Source: an uncultured Flavobacteriia bacterium
GTDB lineage: Bacteria > Bacteroidota > Bacteroidia > Flavobacteriales_D > Crocinitomicaceae
Length of the DNA stretch: 64,000 bases
Assembly (NCBI GenBank): GCA_937975705.1
Contig: CALJTX010000019.1
Span: forward strand, 159,597-223,596
Reading direction: 5' to 3'
A program made the position numbers and the translations under genes. This document shows, piece after piece, positions 7,418 through 16,910 of the stretch. Position 1 is the first letter of the stretch. Each line of letters begins with the position of its first letter. The notes beneath the pieces were generated by a model. That model was not told where the DNA came from. It made no database searches and worked only from the letters and a program-made list of their open reading frames with translations.

Positions 7418-9646
7418 TTATAAACGTACGCCGAGTTCAGAGAGCTTGCGGTTGTCTACTACGCCTGCTTTTTTGCGCAAACCACCCATCGCTTGACCTT
7501 CTACTTGGTTGGCTAAGCCTTGCATAAGTTGGTCTTTTTCTGCCTTGAAATTGGTAGTGGCAGGCGCTTTAGTGCTCGATTTGATTTGGATCACGTACAC
7601 ACCTGTTTCTCCTTTGAGTGGAAGTGTGCGTTCGCCTTTTTTAAGCGCACCAGAGAAGAGATTTCCGATAATGGTAGGTTCATAACCTGCATTGGAAATT
7701 TGTGGGTTACCGAAAGTAACTTCTGCATCAATTACTGGTGTGTTGAATCTTTTAGAAACGGCTTGAAGTGATTTGCCAGCCATTTGGTTCATGAAGCGTT
7801 TTGCTTTCTTCTCTTGGATGAGTTCTCGTTCCATTTGAGCGCGCACGTTTTCAAAGAGTGGCTCGCCTTCAGGGCGTATTGCACTTACCATAGCGATGAC
7901 GTACTTTTCTTTATCGCGAATAGGGGATAGGGTCATGGTACCTACAGTAGCATCTTCTGCGAATGCCATTTCAAGTACGCGGTCACGTGCCATGGTGGTC
8001 GTGAAGCCAAATACTTTAGGTGCTTTGTCTTCGATTTGAATCACGCGTGGTGCATAGTTTGCGCGCGTAACAATGGTGTCAAAAAGAGCTGCTTTCTTGA
8101 AGGCGTCTTCTTCTTTAGAAATTTTGCGATCAAGCTTCATCAGAATGCCGTTTACTTCGCTCTCCATGTTGGCAACAGTTTCATCTGAAGGTTTGAAAGT
8201 AACGCTGATAGATGCGAGTAATGGGAATTTGCTTGTGCCACGTTCGAGTACTTCGATGATGTGGAAACCAAAATCAGTTTTGACAACGCCAACCTTTCCG
8301 ATAGGTGCAGTAGCACAATAGCCGCCAAATTCTTTGACCATATCGCCTTCGAGGAAGTCCTCGTATAAGCCACCTTTGTCTTTAGACCCTGGATCTTCTG
8401 AGTATTTTTTAGCCATTGCATCCCAGTTGGTTTTGTTCAAAACCTTTGCAATGCTATCTGCTGTTTTCTTTTTGGCAGCAATCACTTTTTCGTCTTTGCT
8501 GTTGTTGGTAGAAATGAGGATGTGGCGTGCTTTGAGGCTAGAAGGTGTAAAACCAATGACTTTAGATAAAACCATCTTTTCTTTAGAAACATAAGGGCCA
8601 ACCAATTGACCTAATGCAGCCGTTTTGAAAATGGTATCGAGGCTCATTGGGTAAGTTTGGTAGCGGTCTGCTTTTGGATGCCCTTCCGGTACAGATGTTG
8701 CGCGTTTGTCACTGAAGTAAACAGGTGTTTCGCTATTTTTTGCAACAAAGGCAGAATCGTTTGTGCTGGCAGCAAAACCTGCACGTAACATATTCATTTT
8801 GGTGGTGAAAACAGTAGAGTCTGCTTTAGAAGGGCGAATGTTTACATCAAACATCTTGACATCGCGACTCGCGTTGCGAACGAGGTATTTTTTGTCTCCT
8901 TTGTGTTCGTCATAATAAGCTTTCACTTCTTTTTCTGATACTTTGATATCAGCGTCAGAGATTTCGGTGTAGCGACGTACAACAAATGAAATCGTTTTCT
9001 TTTCGTTGTTCGCGTAGTATTGGTCTTCTGCTTCTAGGTCGGTTACATATACTCCTTGTTTGAGCAAGCCAAAGTATTTCTCTGTTTTGCGTCGGTCTGT
9101 GTGATAAGCTTTGAAACCATTCCATTGGTCAACTGCTTGCGCTTCTTTAGATTTTTTGAGGTTATCTAAGGTAGCCTTGAGTTTAACGCGTCCGTTTTCA
9201 ATGGATTGTGGTGTTTGAATTCCAGTAAGTGAGTCTGTAAAGAACTGAGCAAGGTCTTGTAAAACGTTGAAACCGTCTTTAGCATACCAGTATGAATCTA
9301 ATTCGCGGTCGGTTACGCCGATGCCAAGTTTTTCATATTCTTTACTAAGGATTGTAGAATCTACCATGAAATTCCAGGCTTTGTCGCTAGAAGCTTCCAT
9401 GTCTGTTTCGGTAAATTCTTTGCCGTTTTGTGCAGCTTGGTTGCGCTCTTGTTCTTGGAACTTAGCACTTGCGATGCTGTAAGTTGCTGGATCTACTTTG
9501 TCTCCAAAAACGAGGCCGATGCCGTATTCCCCTTCGCCAATGCCAAATAAACTTTGGTAATCATTAAGGATGAAAGCCAACAAGGCGATACCAATCATTG
9601 CTACTAATAAGCCAGATTTTGCGCGAATTTTACCGATTAATGCCAT
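7418..9646 (-). CDS. ppiD: PpiD/SurA-type peptidyl-prolyl isomerase chaperone
   Basis: The product (742 residues) is anchored in the inner membrane by one N-terminal span (GLLVAMIGIALLAFILND, about residues 12-29), with the rest in the periplasm. This is the PpiD layout. A SurA_N-like helical chaperone segment is followed by one parvulin domain at about 372-470, with KARHILIS, AKKYSEDPGSKDKGGLY and FGFHIIEV all clear, and then a long C-terminal chaperone arm. It probably helps fold outer-membrane and T9SS cargo proteins in transit. The 742-residue length is longer than E. coli PpiD (623) but usual in this phylum. It lies 2 bp upstream of the folate cyclo-ligase gene. Confidence 0.9.
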   Translation of the reverse strand: MALIGKIRAKSGLLVAMIGIALLAFILNDYQSLFGIGEGEYGIGLVFGDKVDPATYSIASAKFQEQERNQAAQNGKEFTETDMEASSDKAWNFMVDSTILSKEYEKLGIGVTDRELDSYWYAKDGFNVLQDLAQFFTDSLTGIQTPQSIENGRVKLKATLDNLKKSKEAQAVDQWNGFKAYHTDRRKTEKYFGLLKQGVYVTDLEAEDQYYANNEKKTISFVVRRYTEISDADIKVSEKEVKAYYDEHKGDKKYLVRNASRDVKMFDVNIRPSKADSTVFTTKMNMLRAGFAASTNDSAFVAKNSETPVYFSDKRATSVPEGHPKADRYQTYPMSLDTIFKTAALGQLVGPYVSKEKMVLSKVIGFTPSSLKARHILISTNNSKDEKVIAAKKKTADSIAKVLNKTNWDAMAKKYSEDPGSKDKGGLYEDFLEGDMVKEFGGYCATAPIGKVGVVKTDFGFHIIEVLERGTSKFPLLASISVTFKPSDETVANMESEVNGILMKLDRKISKEEDAFKKAALFDTIVTRANYAPRVIQIEDKAPKVFGFTTTMARDRVLEMAFAEDATVGTMTLSPIRDKEKYVIAMVSAIRPEGEPLFENVRAQMERELIQEKKAKRFMNQMAGKSLQAVSKRFNTPVIDAEVTFGNPQISNAGYEPTIIGNLFSGALKKGERTLPLKGETGVYVIQIKSSTKAPATTNFKAEKDQLMQGLANQVEGQAMGGLRKKAGVVDNRKLSELGVRL

Positions 9647-9710
9647 TTGAGTTCAATTTTAAGATTGCGAATATATGAAGATTTGAGCAGAGCCCCAAGT
9701 ATTTGAACAC

Positions 9711-9734
9711 AAAAAAGGAGGTCTAGCGACCTCC
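9711..9734 (-). terminator. Intrinsic terminator overlapping the end of the 1543-aa gene
   Basis: On the minus strand a 7-bp GC-rich stem (GGAGGTC at 9717-9723 pairing with GACCTCC at 9728-9734) with a 4-nt loop is followed by six T residues (9711-9716). The stem includes the last glycine/arginine codons and the stop codon of the repeat protein, so the gene terminates inside its own coding end. The next gene, ppiD, needs its own promoter or read-through. Confidence 0.75.
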
Positions 9735-12700
9735 TCCTTTCGTGTTCGTATTTTCATTGGTTGGTTTTGGTTTCGGAGTAGCCTCCGAATTGGTAGGTTT
9801 CGGCGCCGGTGTTGTTGTAGGTTTCGGTGCCACAGGGTTTGGCGTGGTCGGTGCCGGTGTTGCTGTAGGCTTTGGTGCTACTGGTTTTGGTGTGGTCGGT
9901 GCCGGTGTTGTTGTAGGTTTCGGCGCTACTGGTTTCGGCGCTGTTGGCGCCGGTGTTGTTGTCGGTTTCGGCGCTACTGGTTTCGGCGCTGTTGGCGCTG
10001 GTGTTGTTGTAGGCTTTGGTGCTACTGGTTTTGGTGTGGTTGGCGCTGGAGTTGGTGCAGGCCTAGGCGCTACAGGTTTTGGCGCTGTTGGCGCCGGATT
10101 TGGTCTTGGTGCATTTACATTTGACGGCGTACTGAAGTTATCTTGTTTACCTTCCGCTTGTTTGTTGCCATTCGGATTGGTCATCATGCCCTGTCCGCCA
10201 GTGCTATCGAAAGTAGCTAAATAGACGTCTGTTAGTGTACCGCAGTCATTGGTTACCGTGATGGTCAGGTTGTTCAAACCTGGCTGAAAACTTACCTCGG
10301 CAAGTATGTTCCCATTGGCATTGCTGTATCCAGTGAGCAGTACGCCATTCATAGAGAGGGTCACAATCATGTTTGGCGAATAATTCACGATTTGCGCGTC
10401 ATATGTAAAAATGGACTGATTGGTAGTCTGACCGCTCGGATCCGTATTGTAGATGACTTGTGGAATAGCACAAGGTTGATAGTTGATTTCTTTTGTTTTG
10501 GTATCAGTTCCACAAGTATTTGTCGCTGAAATACTGATGTTGTTATTGCCTGTCTGAAGTGTCATCGGGATGCTCATTTGATTGCCAACTAGCGTGGCGC
10601 CGAATTGAACAATGCCATTATTCAAAGCTTGAATGCCTGAAACTTGCGTAATCTGTTCAATTGTTGCTGTGACGATCACATTCGGACTACTTACTTCAAA
10701 CACCCCAACCCCAGGACTAGTGATTTCTACAGTAGGTTGCACGCAAGGCGCAGTGTAGGTATAAGTAATATTTTCTGAGGCCACACCACAGTTGTTTTGC
10801 GTCGCAACCGTTACAATGTTCGCCCCATTAGTGAGTTGTAATGTCGTGGTAATGGTTCCGTTTTGAAAATTGAAAGGTACGACTGCGTTGTTCAACATCA
10901 AGTTGATATTCTGGGCGCTGGAAATACCACTTACTGTGGCACTGAACTGAAGCAGCGGATTGGTCTGTGCACCTGCGGCTTGTCCAAATTGGATAGTTGG
11001 TGCATTGCAAGGCACATAGTTGATGGTTAGCGTTTGGCTCACTCGATCGCAATCGTTTTTACCTTGGATCACAATTGTGTTCGGGCCAGGTTGTAAGTTC
11101 AATGCAGCATTCAAATTCTGGTTTTGAAGCGTAAAGGGCTGCCCAACTTGCCCATTTAAAGACAAGATGATTTGCGCACTAGTCAGGGCAGTTACCTGAG
11201 CGCTCAAGGAGAGTGCAGCTGTTGCAACAGTGCTGCCGTTGAGCCCTGTGTTTGAAATGCTAATTTGTGGATTCACGCACGGATTGTAATTCACATTCCA
11301 AACCTGCACGTCGGTTCCGCAGTTGTTAGAAATACTCAAAACAATGTTGTTCAAGCCTGATTGCAGCTGAAGTGCTGCACTTAAATTGTTGTTTTGGAAA
11401 TTGAAAACGCTCGGCGCACCATTGAGGAGCAAACTGATTTGATTGGCATTGTTGATACCGGTGAGTTGTGCACTCACGTTGAGGAGTTGTTCAGCATTCT
11501 GCACGCTTGCAGCCGGGCTAATGTTATTGATTTGCGGAACAGAACAAGGTTCATAATTGACACTCCAGTTTTCAATATCACTGCCGCATGTGTTGCTTGC
11601 TATCAATTGGATGACATTCAGACCAGGTTGAAGCGTGATTGTTGAACTCAATTGGTTGTTATTGAAGCTGTAATTTTGAGTTTGTCCGTTGACGGTCAGC
11701 TGAATTTGATTGGCAAATGTATTGGCAACAGTGGCACTATAATTAAAATTGCCAACACTTGTGCTCGCACCATTTGGTATGGCAGTTGTGGTCGTAATTT
11801 GTGGTGCCTGACATTGGGAATAATTGATTTGAATAGTCTCGTTGTCGGTGCCACAAGCATTGGTAACAAGTATGCTGATCTGATTGGCGCCTTGAAGCAG
11901 TGTCAGGGCGCTACTGATTTGGTTGTTGTTGAAATTAAAAGGAACATTTACGCCATTTAATTTGACTTGAATGGCTTGGCTATTGCTGATATTGCTCACA
12001 TTGGCCATGAGGTTCAAGTTAGGTAAATTGGTAGTTGTGCCACTCGCACTTGGTTGAAGAAGGGTAAGCGTTGGAGCGGTGCAGTTATCGTAACGAACGA
12101 AGATGGTTCGAGTCATCTGACCGCAGCTGCGCGCAGCACTCAAAACAATTTGATTGAGTCCTGGTTGCAAACTCACAACTGCACTAAGGTTGCCATTTAT
12201 GGAATTGAAATTACCGTTTGAATAAGCAAAGCCAACTGGCGAGCCATTATTGGTAAGGCTCAATCCATTTTGAGATGGCATATTTTGTATGGTGGCAGTC
12301 AACGGGAAGGCGCTATTTGTCACAATAAGCGGTGCGTTGCTTGTATTGTTAATCCAATTCCCCAATATATTGACATTAGGTGCTAGACAGTCGTCGAAGG
12401 TGTATGTAAATGTTTCGACATCGGCTCCACAATCATTGGTGGCGGTAATTGTCAGTGTATTGACGCCTGGAAGCAATTGCGTATTGAGTTCGAGTTGGCC
12501 GGTTGTGGCGGTGTAGGTAAATGCACTTTGCTCAATGCCGTTGAAAATCACTTTGATATTGTTGCGGTTACTCACGTTACTTACCGTGACACGCAAACGC
12601 AAAGCAGCATTGTTTAGGGTGCTGTTCGCGGCAGGGCTTGTGATTGCAATCGAAGGCGGAGTGCAATTTTGGTAGTTGATTGAACTGTTGATTTGATCGG

Positions 12701-14354
12701 TTCCGCAAGGATTGGTATAGCGCACCTGAAAATTATTAAGACCAGGTGTTAGTGTGAGGTTGGCGCTTATTTTGTTGCCAATGAGTTGAGCGTTGTTGAT
12801 TGGAATGTTATTGTGCAAAACCAATAATTGACCATTTTGCGTGCTGCCATTCAGTTGTGCACTCAGTGTAAATGCACCTTGATTGGTGGTGGTGCCCGGT
12901 GCATTGGGTTGCAACCAACTCAGCTGAGGCGTGCGGCAGTCGTCGTAGTTGATGGTGATTTGATCAAAAGCACTACCGCAGTCGTTGGTGGCAGTAATGC
13001 GAATGGTATTCGCGCCTGGCGTTAGGTTGATGCTGCGTTGCAGCAGGCCATTATTCGGATTGAAATTGATTCCGCTAACAGACATCCCGTTGTGTAGAAC
13101 TTGAATTTGGTTGTTGTTCAAATGACCACTCAGCGTGGCGTTCAGTGCATAAGCCGCTTCTTGAACGGTAAGTGCGTTTGAACTTGCGTTCATGATCTGT
13201 ACCGTGGGTAATTGGCAATCGACTTGCTCAATTTGCACTATTTGGGTTTTGCTACCGCAATTGGTTGTAGCGGTGAGGGTAAAGGTATTGACACCTGGCA
13301 ACAGATTTACTTGCGCTTCCAAACGCTTGGTTTGCGCATTGAAATTGAAGGGTAGGGTTTGGTTGAAAGCATTGGTCAGCTGGATTTCTTGTGAATTATT
13401 GACGTTAGCGAGGTCAAAACGCAAAAGTAAAGTTGTCACTGAAACACTTGTCTGTGGTTGCCCAACTATACTGATAACAGGTTGCGGACAATTCTGCGTA
13501 AAATTGTTGATATTCGTAATAGGGGTGTCGTTGCCGCGCACCGGAGCTGGCTTCGATTCTCTCCCTTTGAAATGTAGCTGAAAAAAGCCTGAAGTGTAAT
13601 GATACCAATCATTTCTGAGGCGAGGATCAGTCTGAACGAGGCCATCAAAAGAGTCGGCTCTTGTAAAGGTTGTTTTGTGTTCAATACCGATACTAAAACG
13701 TCCTTTGTGGTAAGCCAAACCAACGCCCAGACTTGGCATCCAGTTCAAGGCCCAATCATTGCCTTGAAGGCCATCCAAACGACTTTCATAAATTTGATCG
13801 GTAAATCCGAGTAATTGTTGTTGTGCAGGCATTGACAAATCAAGGGAATTGTAGTCGTAAATGCCATTTGTATCCAAGACATCGGACCACGTTTGCTGCC
13901 AAGTGAGGCCCACCCCTCCAAAAATATACGGATCAAATCCGGTGCGCTCGCGCAAACGGGCTGCATGTAAAACGAGTTCTAAATCGAGTTCCCTAACGTC
14001 AGAGCGAAAGTTGTGTACATATTGATTGGCGCCAGTTAAATAGGGTGTCAAGACAGGATTCAAGCTTAAATCTTGGGCATTTAAAGTGCTAAATGCGTTG
14101 GATTGCCCATACCATTGCCCTGCTAAAAAGCGACCGCGGAGGTCGAAAGAAACAGCTTGGCCGTAATCGTATTTGAACGAACGCCCCAGGGTAAGTCCCC
14201 AACCATTATAGCGTTCGTAATCAAGGTCTGTGCTGTGCCAGGTGCCGCCGTAATTGAGACCCCAAAACCATTTGGAAGAACTGTAATTGACATTTTGTGC
14301 TGAAATGCTCGTAACCGTAAGCAGTAAGAGAAGGAGTGCGTAAAGTTTTCTCAT
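9723..14354 (-). CDS. Large surface repeat protein: barrel-like domain, 12 Ig-like repeats, Pro-rich tail
   Basis: I start at ATG 14354 (1543 residues) because it opens a good signal peptide (MRKLYALLLLLLTVTSISAQ); the ATG at 14393 would put 13 polar residues before it. Residues about 20-280 look like an outer-membrane beta-barrel or porin-like domain (SSKWFWGLNYGG, YDYGQAVSFDLRGRF, GVGLAYHKGRFSIGIEHK). Then come 12 repeats of about 80-95 residues, each ending with LxPGxNxxxxxxxNxCGxD and then YxxC..P. They are probably Ig-like beta-sandwiches with one disulfide each. The last 125 residues are a Pro/Thr/Lys tail made of 16-residue repeats. There is no T9SS sorting domain at the C-terminus, so the N-terminal barrel may be the anchor. 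No family or function is recognised; it may be an adhesin or a cell-wall-spanning stalk. Confidence 0.8.
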   Translation of the reverse strand: MRKLYALLLLLLTVTSISAQNVNYSSSKWFWGLNYGGTWHSTDLDYERYNGWGLTLGRSFKYDYGQAVSFDLRGRFLAGQWYGQSNAFSTLNAQDLSLNPVLTPYLTGANQYVHNFRSDVRELDLELVLHAARLRERTGFDPYIFGGVGLTWQQTWSDVLDTNGIYDYNSLDLSMPAQQQLLGFTDQIYESRLDGLQGNDWALNWMPSLGVGLAYHKGRFSIGIEHKTTFTRADSFDGLVQTDPRLRNDWYHYTSGFFQLHFKGRESKPAPVRGNDTPITNINNFTQNCPQPVISIVGQPQTSVSVTTLLLRFDLANVNNSQEIQLTNAFNQTLPFNFNAQTKRLEAQVNLLPGVNTFTLTATTNCGSKTQIVQIEQVDCQLPTVQIMNASSNALTVQEAAYALNATLSGHLNNNQIQVLHNGMSVSGINFNPNNGLLQRSINLTPGANTIRITATNDCGSAFDQITINYDDCRTPQLSWLQPNAPGTTTNQGAFTLSAQLNGSTQNGQLLVLHNNIPINNAQLIGNKISANLTLTPGLNNFQVRYTNPCGTDQINSSINYQNCTPPSIAITSPAANSTLNNAALRLRVTVSNVSNRNNIKVIFNGIEQSAFTYTATTGQLELNTQLLPGVNTLTITATNDCGADVETFTYTFDDCLAPNVNILGNWINNTSNAPLIVTNSAFPLTATIQNMPSQNGLSLTNNGSPVGFAYSNGNFNSINGNLSAVVSLQPGLNQIVLSAARSCGQMTRTIFVRYDNCTAPTLTLLQPSASGTTTNLPNLNLMANVSNISNSQAIQVKLNGVNVPFNFNNNQISSALTLLQGANQISILVTNACGTDNETIQINYSQCQAPQITTTTAIPNGASTSVGNFNYSATVANTFANQIQLTVNGQTQNYSFNNNQLSSTITLQPGLNVIQLIASNTCGSDIENWSVNYEPCSVPQINNISPAASVQNAEQLLNVSAQLTGINNANQISLLLNGAPSVFNFQNNNLSAALQLQSGLNNIVLSISNNCGTDVQVWNVNYNPCVNPQISISNTGLNGSTVATAALSLSAQVTALTSAQIILSLNGQVGQPFTLQNQNLNAALNLQPGPNTIVIQGKNDCDRVSQTLTINYVPCNAPTIQFGQAAGAQTNPLLQFSATVSGISSAQNINLMLNNAVVPFNFQNGTITTTLQLTNGANIVTVATQNNCGVASENITYTYTAPCVQPTVEITSPGVGVFEVSSPNVIVTATIEQITQVSGIQALNNGIVQFGATLVGNQMSIPMTLQTGNNNISISATNTCGTDTKTKEINYQPCAIPQVIYNTDPSGQTTNQSIFTYDAQIVNYSPNMIVTLSMNGVLLTGYSNANGNILAEVSFQPGLNNLTITVTNDCGTLTDVYLATFDSTGGQGMMTNPNGNKQAEGKQDNFSTPSNVNAPRPNPAPTAPKPVAPRPAPTPAPTTPKPVAPKPTTTPAPTAPKPVAPKPTTTPAPTAPKPVAPKPTTTPAPTTPKPVAPKPTATPAPTTPNPVAPKPTTTPAPKPTNSEATPKPKPTNENTNTKGGGR
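9813..10100 (-). repeat. Six 48-bp tandem repeats (Pro-rich tail)
   Basis: Six in-frame copies of a 16-residue unit TPAP-T(A/T)-PKPVAPKPTT lie back to back near the end of the 1543-aa gene. The middle copies differ by only a few bases, so copy number can probably change by slippage or recombination without breaking the frame. The tail resembles proline-rich wall-spanning stalks. Confidence 0.85.
10202..13497 (-). repeat. Twelve diverged Ig-like protein repeats
   Basis: Within the 1543-aa product twelve units of about 80-95 residues recur. Each has a mid-unit hydrophobic strand, then LQPGLNxIxLxxxNxCGxD, then a strand ending in YxxC and a Pro. Typical boundary cysteines read NDCGSAF, NPCGTDQ, NTCGSDI and NNCGTDV. 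One unit has NDCDRVS, losing the glycine. DNA identity between units is low, so the array is old. Confidence 0.75.
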
Positions 14355-14437
14355 ATGTTTGATTTTGTCTGGCTTGCCTAAATTTTGTGCCAAAGTTCTT
14401 AAAAATTAAGATTTTAAGAAATAATTAACAGCCTAAT

Positions 14438-15331
14438 TTAACGTTTTGGATAGTAGGAGTAATTGGTAAAGCGCAAAATACTGAGTTGGTCTGTGCGCAC
14501 ATCCTTTTTGATCAAGGAGCCCAAAAAACCGGTTTTGTAGTCGTAGACAATTTGGTAATCGGTCAGAAAAACGCCGTTTTCGTAACGGTGCATTTCAATT
14601 AAATTGCCCCATTGGTCATAGCGGTAGCGCCATTCTTCAAAAGCTACTTGCGCAGTATCTGTAAAGGCGGCTTTATTGGCCAACAAACCCGTTTGGTTGT
14701 AACTGAATTTGGTGTTTTCGCTATTTTGCGAGATGCGGTAATACGTTGTAATGCTGCGCAGGTAGTTTTCATCATCAAAACCCTTACTGACCTCAATATA
14801 GGGTTTCTGGTAATTATTGTAGCGCGTGTAGTTTTGAGGTTTATCGGTATGGTAACGCAGTGTTTCTGTGCGCATCTTGACAGAGGAAAGCAGGGTGTCT
14901 TTGCGGTGGTCGTAGACGTCTCGATAAAGTGCAATGCTCACCAATCTAGCCAGCGAATCATAGGTGTAGTGTTCAGATATGGCCCCTCCATATGCTGCAT
15001 AACGATGCAAGCGCAATTGGCCATTTTCGAAATAACCGTAATGATGGAAAATGCTGTCTTTGGCCGCTCCCTTTTGAAGGATTTCCATGCTGGCAATAAG
15101 TTGCCCTTTTTGATTGAAAGTGTACCGAAACGTATCGGGGCTGGGTTTAAAAGCTTCCGTTCCTTTTTTGTAGGTATAAAAACCGTCAATTGTCCGAATG
15201 TGTTGGGCGGCAATGAGGCTGTCATTGAAGAAAGGGGTAGTGCCAAAGGCCTGACCTTCTTGATTCAAGATAAACTGTGCGTTTAAACCGACGGCACAAA
15301 AACTCCACAAAAAGAGCAAATAAACTCTCAC
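14438..15331 (-). CDS. Secreted protein with YD-like repeats, function unknown
   Basis: I place the start at GTG 15331, whose G is shared with the TAG stop of glyS. This gives 297 residues that open directly with a signal peptide (RVYLLFLWSFCAVGLNAQ). An upstream in-frame TTG at 15361 would add ten residues from inside glyS. The mature protein has repeated short strands of the YD/MORN-like kind seen in RHS proteins and in toxin-immunity-type antitoxin repeats (HYTYDSLARLVSIALY, YRYDQWGNLIEMHRYENG). Such repeats often form extended beta-structures, but no function is known here. The gene follows glyS without a gap and lies 83 bp upstream of the large repeat protein gene. Confidence 0.7.
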   Translation of the reverse strand: MRVYLLFLWSFCAVGLNAQFILNQEGQAFGTTPFFNDSLIAAQHIRTIDGFYTYKKGTEAFKPSPDTFRYTFNQKGQLIASMEILQKGAAKDSIFHHYGYFENGQLRLHRYAAYGGAISEHYTYDSLARLVSIALYRDVYDHRKDTLLSSVKMRTETLRYHTDKPQNYTRYNNYQKPYIEVSKGFDDENYLRSITTYYRISQNSENTKFSYNQTGLLANKAAFTDTAQVAFEEWRYRYDQWGNLIEMHRYENGVFLTDYQIVYDYKTGFLGSLIKKDVRTDQLSILRFTNYSYYPKR

Positions 15332-16875
15332 TAGCGCAAACCCAATAATACGCTCTTCCAACTCGCTTTATTGGCGATGACGTTTTCGAGCTCAGCAATA
15401 CTGATGCGGTCTTGGGTCATGGTGTCGCGGTCGCGGATGGTGACGGTGTTGTCTTCGAGGGTTTGGTGATCAACGGTAATGGAGAATGGTGTACCAATGG
15501 CATCTTGGCGGCGATAGCGCTTGCCAATAGAATCTTTTTCGTCGTATTGAACGCTATATTCGAGCTGCAATTGCGCCATGATTTCACGTGCTTTTTCTGG
15601 CAAGCCGTCTTTTTTGATCAATGGTAAGATGGCTGCTTTGTAGGGGGCAAGAACTGCTGGAATTTTGAGTACCACGCGTGCTGAGCCGTCTTCGAGTGTT
15701 TCTTCTTGATATGCAGCACTCAATACAGCTAAGAACATGCGGTCGAGGCCCACAGAGGTTTCAACCACGTAAGGGACATAACTTTGGTTCATCTCAGGGT
15801 CAAAGAACTGGAGTTTTTTACCTGAAAATTGCTCGTGTTGTTTGAGGTCGAAATCGGTACGGGAGTGAATACCTTCTAGCTCTTTGAAGCCCATCGGGAA
15901 GTTGTATTCGATATCGCAAGCTGCGTTGGCGTAGTGTGCAAGTTTGAGGTGGTCGTGGAAACGGTAGCGGTCGGCACCCAAGCCTAAATTTTGGTGCCAT
16001 TTGGTGCGGAGGGTTTTCCAGTAGTCGTACCATTTCATTTCTTCGCCGGGGCGCACAAAGAATTGCATTTCCATTTGTTCAAATTCGCGCATGCGGAAGA
16101 TGAACTGACGCGCCACAATTTCGTTTCGGAAGGCCTTGCCAATTTGTGCGATTCCAAACGGAATTTTCATGCGTCCAGATTTCTGAACGTTCAAGAAGTT
16201 GACGAAAATTCCTTGTGCAGTTTCTGGACGCAAGTAGATGGTACTGGCATCGCCGGCTACAGAACCAAGTTCAGTGGAGAACATGAGGTTAAATTGGCGC
16301 ACTTCTGTCCAGTTTTTGGAGCCAGAAATTGGGCATACAATTTCGAGGTCGATGATGAGCTGACGCACACCCTCTAAATCGTTTTGTTCAAGAGCGTTTT
16401 TCATGCGCTCCTCAATTTGAGTAATTTTTTCTTGATTGCGCAACACATTTGGGTTGGTTGCCCTGAATTGTTCTGCATCGAAAGCGTCGCCAAAGCGCTT
16501 TTGGCCTTTTTCGACTTCTTTTTCGATTTTTTGACGAATCTTTTCGATGTGCTCTTCTAAGAGGACATCGGCACGGTAGCGTTTTTTGGAATCTTTGTTG
16601 TCAATTAAAGGGTCGTTGAAGGCATCGACGTGGCCAGACGCTTTCCAGGTAGTGGGGTGCATGAAGATAGCGGAGTCTAGGCCCACAATATTTTCGTGCA
16701 ACTGCACCATGGCTTTCCACCAATAGGTTTTGATGTTGTTTTTGAGTTCTGCACCCAACTGACCGTAGTCATAGGTGGCAGCGAGGCCGTCGTAAATTTC
16801 TGATGACGGGAAAACGAATCCGTATTCTTTGGCGTGTGAAATGAGGTCTTTGAGGCGGTCTTTTTGTGCTTCCAT
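15331..16875 (-). CDS. glyS: Glycyl-tRNA synthetase (alpha2, eukaryote/archaeal type)
   Basis: The enzyme charges tRNA-Gly with glycine. I use ATG 16875 (514 residues), where the conserved N-terminus MEAQKDRLKDLISHAKEYGFVFPSSEIY begins; the longer open frame upstream is unrelated sequence. The class II catalytic motifs are clear: LRPETAQGIF, then RNEIVARQFIFRMREFEQME (motif 2), and VVETSVGLDRMFLAVL (motif 3). The C-terminal anticodon-binding domain follows (VLAPYKAAILPL). Bacteroidota use this single-chain dimeric form instead of separate alpha and beta subunits. Its stop overlaps the GTG start of the following secreted-protein gene by one base. It is divergent from the cyclase gene with only 35 bp between start codons. 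Confidence 0.97.
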   Translation of the reverse strand: MEAQKDRLKDLISHAKEYGFVFPSSEIYDGLAATYDYGQLGAELKNNIKTYWWKAMVQLHENIVGLDSAIFMHPTTWKASGHVDAFNDPLIDNKDSKKRYRADVLLEEHIEKIRQKIEKEVEKGQKRFGDAFDAEQFRATNPNVLRNQEKITQIEERMKNALEQNDLEGVRQLIIDLEIVCPISGSKNWTEVRQFNLMFSTELGSVAGDASTIYLRPETAQGIFVNFLNVQKSGRMKIPFGIAQIGKAFRNEIVARQFIFRMREFEQMEMQFFVRPGEEMKWYDYWKTLRTKWHQNLGLGADRYRFHDHLKLAHYANAACDIEYNFPMGFKELEGIHSRTDFDLKQHEQFSGKKLQFFDPEMNQSYVPYVVETSVGLDRMFLAVLSAAYQEETLEDGSARVVLKIPAVLAPYKAAILPLIKKDGLPEKAREIMAQLQLEYSVQYDEKDSIGKRYRRQDAIGTPFSITVDHQTLEDNTVTIRDRDTMTQDRISIAELENVIANKASWKSVLLGLR

Positions 16876-16910
16876 AGTTGCAAAGATACGAAAAGCACTA
16901 TTTTTACTCC

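Noticed and set aside
9742..10224. Plus-strand open frame that would encode a Gly/Val/Phe-rich repeat protein (GFGATGFG units)
   Set aside because: It is the antisense of the Pro/Thr/Lys tail repeats of the 1543-aa gene; low-complexity codons keep the opposite frame open. No signal peptide or start region.
11394..11960. Plus-strand open frames of 83 and 102 codons in the large repeat gene
   Set aside because: Antisense shadows of the Ig-like repeats, no start signals.
14612..15286. 224-codon plus-strand open frame opposite the YD-repeat protein
   Set aside because: Antisense shadow; the minus-strand frame has a signal peptide and repeat pattern.
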